From contig CABQHM010000007.1 in NCBI GenBank assembly GCA_902464015.1, positions 1 to 64,000 of the forward strand: a stretch of DNA of 64,000 bases, written 5' to 3'. The position numbers and the translations under genes are program-made. Source of the DNA: an uncultured Coriobacteriales bacterium. GTDB lineage: Bacteria; Actinomycetota; Coriobacteriia; Coriobacteriales; UMGS124. The notes under the pieces were generated by a model, which made no database searches, was not told where the DNA came from, and saw only the letters and a list, made by a program, of their open reading frames with translations. This document shows, piece after piece, positions 61,247 through 64,000 of the stretch (position 1 is its first letter; every line of letters begins with the position of its first letter).

Positions 61247-61285
61247 GGCGGGAACCTGCGGTTTTGCGTGGGTTCCCGCCTTTTT
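61247..61285 (+). terminator. Terminator of the por operon
   Basis: GGCGGGAACC/GGTTCCCGCC stem with a 14-nt loop and T5. Confidence 0.88.
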
Positions 61286-61393
61286 GTATGCTTGGATAGA
61301 AGGGTGCCCGGCAGGGTACACGGTGCGAACCCCGGGGTGCTGCAGGGGCGGGCCTCGCGGGTTTGTTGGGACACGAAGGGTTGGAGGCACGAC

Positions 61394-62302
61394 ATGGCTC
61401 AAGAAGAGAAGAAGGCGGGCGCGGCCGGCAAGGTCGTGCTTGTCATAGTGCTGGCGCTCATCGTTGCGCTGGGCGTGTTTGCGGGCATGGTGTACTCGTC
61501 CTACCAGCGCATCATGCCGTTTGCGTCTCAGATAGAGGCATCGGCCGCAACCATCGAGGAGCGTGCGCAGGCCTATGACGTCGACGGGGTCACCTTGGAG
61601 CTTGCCCAGGTCGACTTCGCGCTTGACGGCATTGCAGCCGAGCTTGGCGGGGGCGTGTGGGATGTGGCGGCGTGCGTGCCCGTGCTTGGCGAAGACGTGC
61701 GCGGTGCCCGCACGCTTGTGGCTGTGGGGCAAGACGTCATGGCAAGCATCGTCATGCCGGTGTCCGACGCCGCACAGACGCTGCCTTCCGGCGCACTGAA
61801 CTCGCTGGGCAAGGGCCTCGTGAGCGCGGCGACGGGTGTCACGGGCGAGTTCGTCCTGTCGGGAGCAAGCGATGTGGCGAATGCATTGGCTGGCATCGAC
61901 GGCATGGTTGAGACGCTGCGTGCGGCAGGTCCCCGTCTTGATGCCGATGCCCAGCAGCTGGCTGCGCTCAGTGACTTCCATTTTGACGAGCTCAACCAGG
62001 CACGCGACGAGCTGGCCGGTGTGGTGGACGACCTTAGGAGTGTGCTCGACCAGATCTCACCTGCGCTTGAAGGCTATGCGAGCGCCAAGCAAGTGGCGAG
62101 CGATGCGGTCGACGCGGCGGGTCAAGTCGCTGGTCAGATTGCCGATGCGGCTGGTCAGGCCCTGGGCGAGGCGGCCGATGCCGTGAACCAGGCCTTCCCT
62201 GAGGCTGCGAAGAAGGCACAGGATTTTGTGGACGGCGCCAAGGGGTTCGGTGAAGGTGCCAAGAGCTTCGCCCATGGCGTGCGCGACGCGGTTTTGGGCT
62301 AG
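61394..62302 (+). CDS. Membrane-anchored helical protein, DUF4012-like
   Basis: A 302-residue protein with one N-terminal membrane helix (VVLVIVLALIVALGVFAGMVY) and a long extracytoplasmic helical region. Residues about 65-150 (LELAQVDFALDGIAAELGGG...VPVLGEDVRGARTLVAVGQD) resemble the N-terminal part of DUF4012 proteins, but the large C-terminal DUF4012 domain is absent. The last ~75 residues are Ala/Gly/Asp-rich 11-residue-type repeats ending with GAKSFAHGVRDAVLG. ATG 61394 follows TTGGAGG. Function unknown; probably a cell-envelope protein. Confidence 0.7.
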   Translation: MAQEEKKAGAAGKVVLVIVLALIVALGVFAGMVYSSYQRIMPFASQIEASAATIEERAQAYDVDGVTLELAQVDFALDGIAAELGGGVWDVAACVPVLGEDVRGARTLVAVGQDVMASIVMPVSDAAQTLPSGALNSLGKGLVSAATGVTGEFVLSGASDVANALAGIDGMVETLRAAGPRLDADAQQLAALSDFHFDELNQARDELAGVVDDLRSVLDQISPALEGYASAKQVASDAVDAAGQVAGQIADAAGQALGEAADAVNQAFPEAAKKAQDFVDGAKGFGEGAKSFAHGVRDAVLG

Positions 62303-62317
62303 AAGCTGCGCGGAGCG

Positions 62318-63130
62318 TTAGTCATTGAGTTCGGCATGCGCCTCGTGTACGGCGCGGGTGATGAGGTCGGTGTTCACACGCCCCTCGTTGCCCGCGCCTT
62401 TTTGTAGGAACATGAGGTACTCGATGTTGCCCTCGGGGCCCTTGATGGGCGAGTGGGTGAGGTCGAGCACGGCAAAGCCAGCCTGCCGGGCTTGCTCGGT
62501 CACGCAGGTGAGCACATCGCGGTGGACCTGCGGGTCTTTGACGACGCCGCGCTTGCCCACGTGCTCGGGGCCTGCCTCGAACTGCGGTTTCACGAGGCAG
62601 ACGGCGTGAGCCCCGGTGTGGATGAGCCCGGCGAGGCTTGGCAGCACCTTGCCCAGGGAGATGAACGAGACGTCCGATCCCAAAAAGTCAGCTTCTGCAC
62701 CGAGGAGCTCGGGGGTGGCCAGGCGGATGTCGAGGCCTTCGAGGCTCGTGACGCGCTCATCTGCCACAAGGCTCTCATGCAGCTGGTCGTGCCCCACGTC
62801 GATGGACCACACGTGCGCCGCACCTGCTTGAAGCATGCAATCGGTGAAGCCGCCCGTGGAGGCGCCGGCATCGACGCAGCGCAGGCCACTCAAATCGATG
62901 TCCCACACCTCGAGCGCCCGCGCCAACTTCAACCCACCGCGTCCCACGAAGGGGATGGCGCAACCGCGCACCTCGAGCTTGTCGGCGGGCGTCACCATGG
63001 CGCTTGCCTTGGTGCAGACCTGGCCGTTCACGTAGACGAGGCCCTGTGCGATGGCCGTCTTGGCCTTTTCGCGCGAAGGGCATTTGCCGAGTTTGGCAAG
63101 CACGAGGTCGAGCCGTGCGGTGGGGGTCAT
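62318..63130 (-). CDS. tlyA: TlyA-family rRNA (cytidine-2'-O)-methyltransferase
   Basis: A 270-residue enzyme methylating 2'-O of cytidines in 16S and 23S rRNA. An S4 RNA-binding domain (ARLDLVLAKLGKCPSREKAKTAIAQGLVYVNGQ region) is followed by an FtsJ-like methyltransferase with the SAM motif CVDAGASTGGFTDCML and LVKPQFEAGPEHVGK. Loss of such enzymes gives capreomycin resistance in mycobacteria. ATG 63130 follows AAGGAAA and overlaps the stop of the upstream membrane gene by four bases (ATGA). Confidence 0.92.
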   Translation of the reverse strand: MTPTARLDLVLAKLGKCPSREKAKTAIAQGLVYVNGQVCTKASAMVTPADKLEVRGCAIPFVGRGGLKLARALEVWDIDLSGLRCVDAGASTGGFTDCMLQAGAAHVWSIDVGHDQLHESLVADERVTSLEGLDIRLATPELLGAEADFLGSDVSFISLGKVLPSLAGLIHTGAHAVCLVKPQFEAGPEHVGKRGVVKDPQVHRDVLTCVTEQARQAGFAVLDLTHSPIKGPEGNIEYLMFLQKGAGNEGRVNTDLITRAVHEAHAELND

Positions 63131-63450
63131 TTCGTTTCCTTCGACGAGGTTTTGGCGCGCATGTGCCATGCGACGATGCGCACGATGATGAAGATGATGG
63201 CGAAGAGGGCGGCGCTAACGTCGGCGACCTCAAGCACGTAGGTGTTGTTCTCAAAGAGGGCGTAGAGCATAACGAGGGTGAACGCGACGGCAAGCGTGCC
63301 ATTCACGACGCTCAGCACCTTGATTAAAATGCGACGGGCCTTGTCGCGCGTGCTTGTGGCCACGAGCAGGCCATGGAGCAGCGCCGTCACGCCGGCCACG
63401 ACTGCCAGCACGGGCAGCACGCGAATGAGTCTGATGAGCACGTTTACCAT
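63127..63450 (-). CDS. Small hypothetical membrane protein
   Basis: A 107-residue protein with three hydrophobic segments (LPVLAVVAGVTALLHGLLVA, LSVVNGTLAVAFTLVMLYAL, VSAALFAIIFIIVRIVAW) and a short basic tail. ATG 63450 follows GGGAGGTG; the longer open frame upstream runs through leader DNA. It is translationally coupled to tlyA. No function recognised. The leader upstream contains the hairpins and terminator at 63522-63640. Confidence 0.75.
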   Translation of the reverse strand: MVNVLIRLIRVLPVLAVVAGVTALLHGLLVATSTRDKARRILIKVLSVVNGTLAVAFTLVMLYALFENNTYVLEVADVSAALFAIIFIIVRIVAWHMRAKTSSKETK

Positions 63451-63521
63451 GGGGCACCTCCCGCTTGCCGTTTGCATAGGATACTTGATGCGCACTGCCA
63501 CACGCCTGTAAAAGCGGCCAT

Positions 63522-63564
63522 AAAAAAACGAAAGCCGCTCGATTCCTCATCGAACTGGCCTTCG
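63522..63564 (-). terminator. Intrinsic terminator in the leader of the membrane protein-tlyA operon
   Basis: On the minus strand CGAAGGCC pairs with GGCTTTCG around an inner TTCGAT/AATCGA hairpin and is followed by T7. It lies 70 bp upstream of the ATG at 63450, with no gene visible upstream on that strand. Confidence 0.75.
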
Positions 63565-63640
63565 TCCCTTGGGAGGGTGAATGTATAGGCGAGGAAATGC
63601 CTCGCGATGGGCTGCAATCCTTTGGATGCAACTGAAGAAA
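63565..63640 (-). ncRNA. Possible structured leader or small RNA ending at the 63522 terminator
   Basis: On the minus strand, GCGAGGCATTTCCTCGC forms a 6-bp hairpin and CCCTCCCAAGGG a second, both directly ahead of the terminator. With no credible ORF, this could be an attenuation leader (riboswitch-like) for the downstream operon or an independent small RNA. It matches no riboswitch consensus I can recall. Confidence 0.3.
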
Positions 63641-63694
63641 TAGTAGCAAGTGTGATATATGCAACAATCGAACTGCTTAAATTGCCATATACTC

Positions 63695-63721
63695 ATACCA
63701 GGTTGTACTAACATGTACCAA
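63695..63721 (+). promoter_or_regulatory. Three 10-bp-phased GTACCAA-type repeats upstream of the HTH gene
   Basis: ATACCAG (63695-63701), GTACTAA (63705-63711) and GTACCAA (63715-63721) recur every 10 bp, 37 bp before the start codon. The last two copies with their spacer match the block upstream of mop at 15 of 17 bases. Likely an autoregulatory site. Confidence 0.55.
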
Positions 63722-63758
63722 CTATGCACAGTGTTGAGCGCTAGCCTTGGGAGGGCTT

Positions 63759-64000
63759 GTGGCTGAAAATGTAGATGCCGCCGATCAGGCGCAGGCGTTG
63801 CCTGCGCAGCGTATCGAGGCGACCGACTTGGGCTTTGCCCAAGGCGATGCCCTGCGCGTGGAGGATGTCACACGCATCTTGCACGTAAGCAGGAACACCG
63901 TATATAAACTGGCCCGCACAGGTGAGCTGCCGTCGTATCGCGTGGGCAGGCAGATGCGCTTTCGCTATGACGACGTACGCGCGCGGCTTGAGGGCGTTGC
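63759..64000 (+). CDS. Helix-turn-helix (MerR/excisionase-type) regulator, 5' part only
   Basis: The gene runs off the window; 80 codons are visible. GTG at 63759 follows TTGGGAGGG. After ~30 residues, LRVEDVTRILHVSRNTVYKL then ARTGELPSYRVGRQMRFRYD is a complete HTH_17 DNA-binding domain. Proteins of this type often continue into a periplasmic-binding-protein-like ligand domain and respond to molybdate or similar oxyanions; only the DNA-binding part is visible here, so that extension is inference. The shared phased repeats upstream of mop and of this gene suggest it is the regulator of both. Confidence 0.8.
   Translation, partial: MAENVDAADQAQALPAQRIEATDLGFAQGDALRVEDVTRILHVSRNTVYKLARTGELPSYRVGRQMRFRYDDVRARLEGV

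Noticed and set aside
63547..63729. A 60-codon minus-strand frame upstream of the small membrane gene
   Set aside because: Lacks a ribosome binding site and runs through the phased repeats, the hairpins and the leader of the operon.
1..64000. tRNA, rRNA, insertion sequence or prophage genes
   Set aside because: No cloverleaf with a GGTTCGANTCC arm, no rRNA-like stretch and no transposase, integrase or phage structural protein was seen on either strand.

Overview
The window is GC-rich, gene-dense and monoderm in character. It most resembles a gut anaerobe of the Eggerthellales (class Coriobacteriia: the Eggerthella, Slackia, Gordonibacter and Adlercreutzia neighbourhood). The pointers are LuxR regulators fused to multi-pass MFS-like membrane domains beside Tat-exported flavoprotein or molybdopterin reductases, an actinobacterial-type IHF, a four-subunit pyruvate:ferredoxin oxidoreductase, and a lactate dehydrogenase/Etf set with a ferredoxin domain on EtfA. 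The genus cannot be fixed from sequence alone. I see no rRNA, tRNA or CRISPR array.

Layout. 1-4.3 kb: RNA methyltransferase, a small protein, then lysC-asd. 4.4-9.8 kb: a membrane-LuxR regulator followed by two Tat-exported FAD reductases. 10.0-13.1 kb: a FecCD-type ABC importer (permease, ATPase, binding protein). 13.3-20.7 kb: a respiratory molybdoenzyme operon (unknown wHTH-like protein, Tat molybdopterin subunit, Fe-S subunit, TorD chaperone) and a second membrane-LuxR gene. 20.7-25.3 kb: an accessory island with different base and codon use: a truncated LuxR remnant, a DUF234 ATPase, a DUF4143 ATPase, a 23-bp tandem-repeat block, palindromic operators and a Fic protein. 25.3-31.4 kb: a molybdate-binding Mop protein, two secreted proteins (one transglutaminase-like) and a third membrane-LuxR. 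31.5-33.1 kb: a third Tat flavoprotein. 33.5-38.2 kb: a lipoprotein, a double-HTH regulator divergent from a phenylacetate-CoA-ligase-like gene, a TSCPD protein and an IscR-like regulator. 38.2-41.8 kb: a beta-rich protein and a two-component system. 41.9-47.8 kb: purC, a membrane protein, purL and a small membrane protein. 47.96-48.2 kb: a 118-bp tandem structured repeat. 48.2-57.5 kb (minus): a fused CydDC-like exporter, a tandem transglutaminase-like protein, and an EtfA-EtfB-lactate dehydrogenase operon. 57.7-61.2 kb: mihF and the por operon. 61.4-64.0 kb: a DUF4012-like membrane protein, tlyA with a small membrane gene, and the start of a helix-turn-helix regulator cut by the window edge.

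How it fits together. Lactate oxidation (LDH-Etf) and pyruvate oxidation (Por) feed electrons toward exported reductases, each apparently controlled by its own membrane LuxR sensor. Molybdenum is a recurring theme: a molybdopterin enzyme, TorD, a Mop store, and a pair of 10-bp-phased GTACCAA direct repeats shared between the mop upstream region and the regulator gene at the right edge. The least explained parts are the 20.7-25.3 kb island with its repeat and operator architecture, the phased GTACCAA repeats, the 118-bp structured tandem repeat, and several large palindromes.
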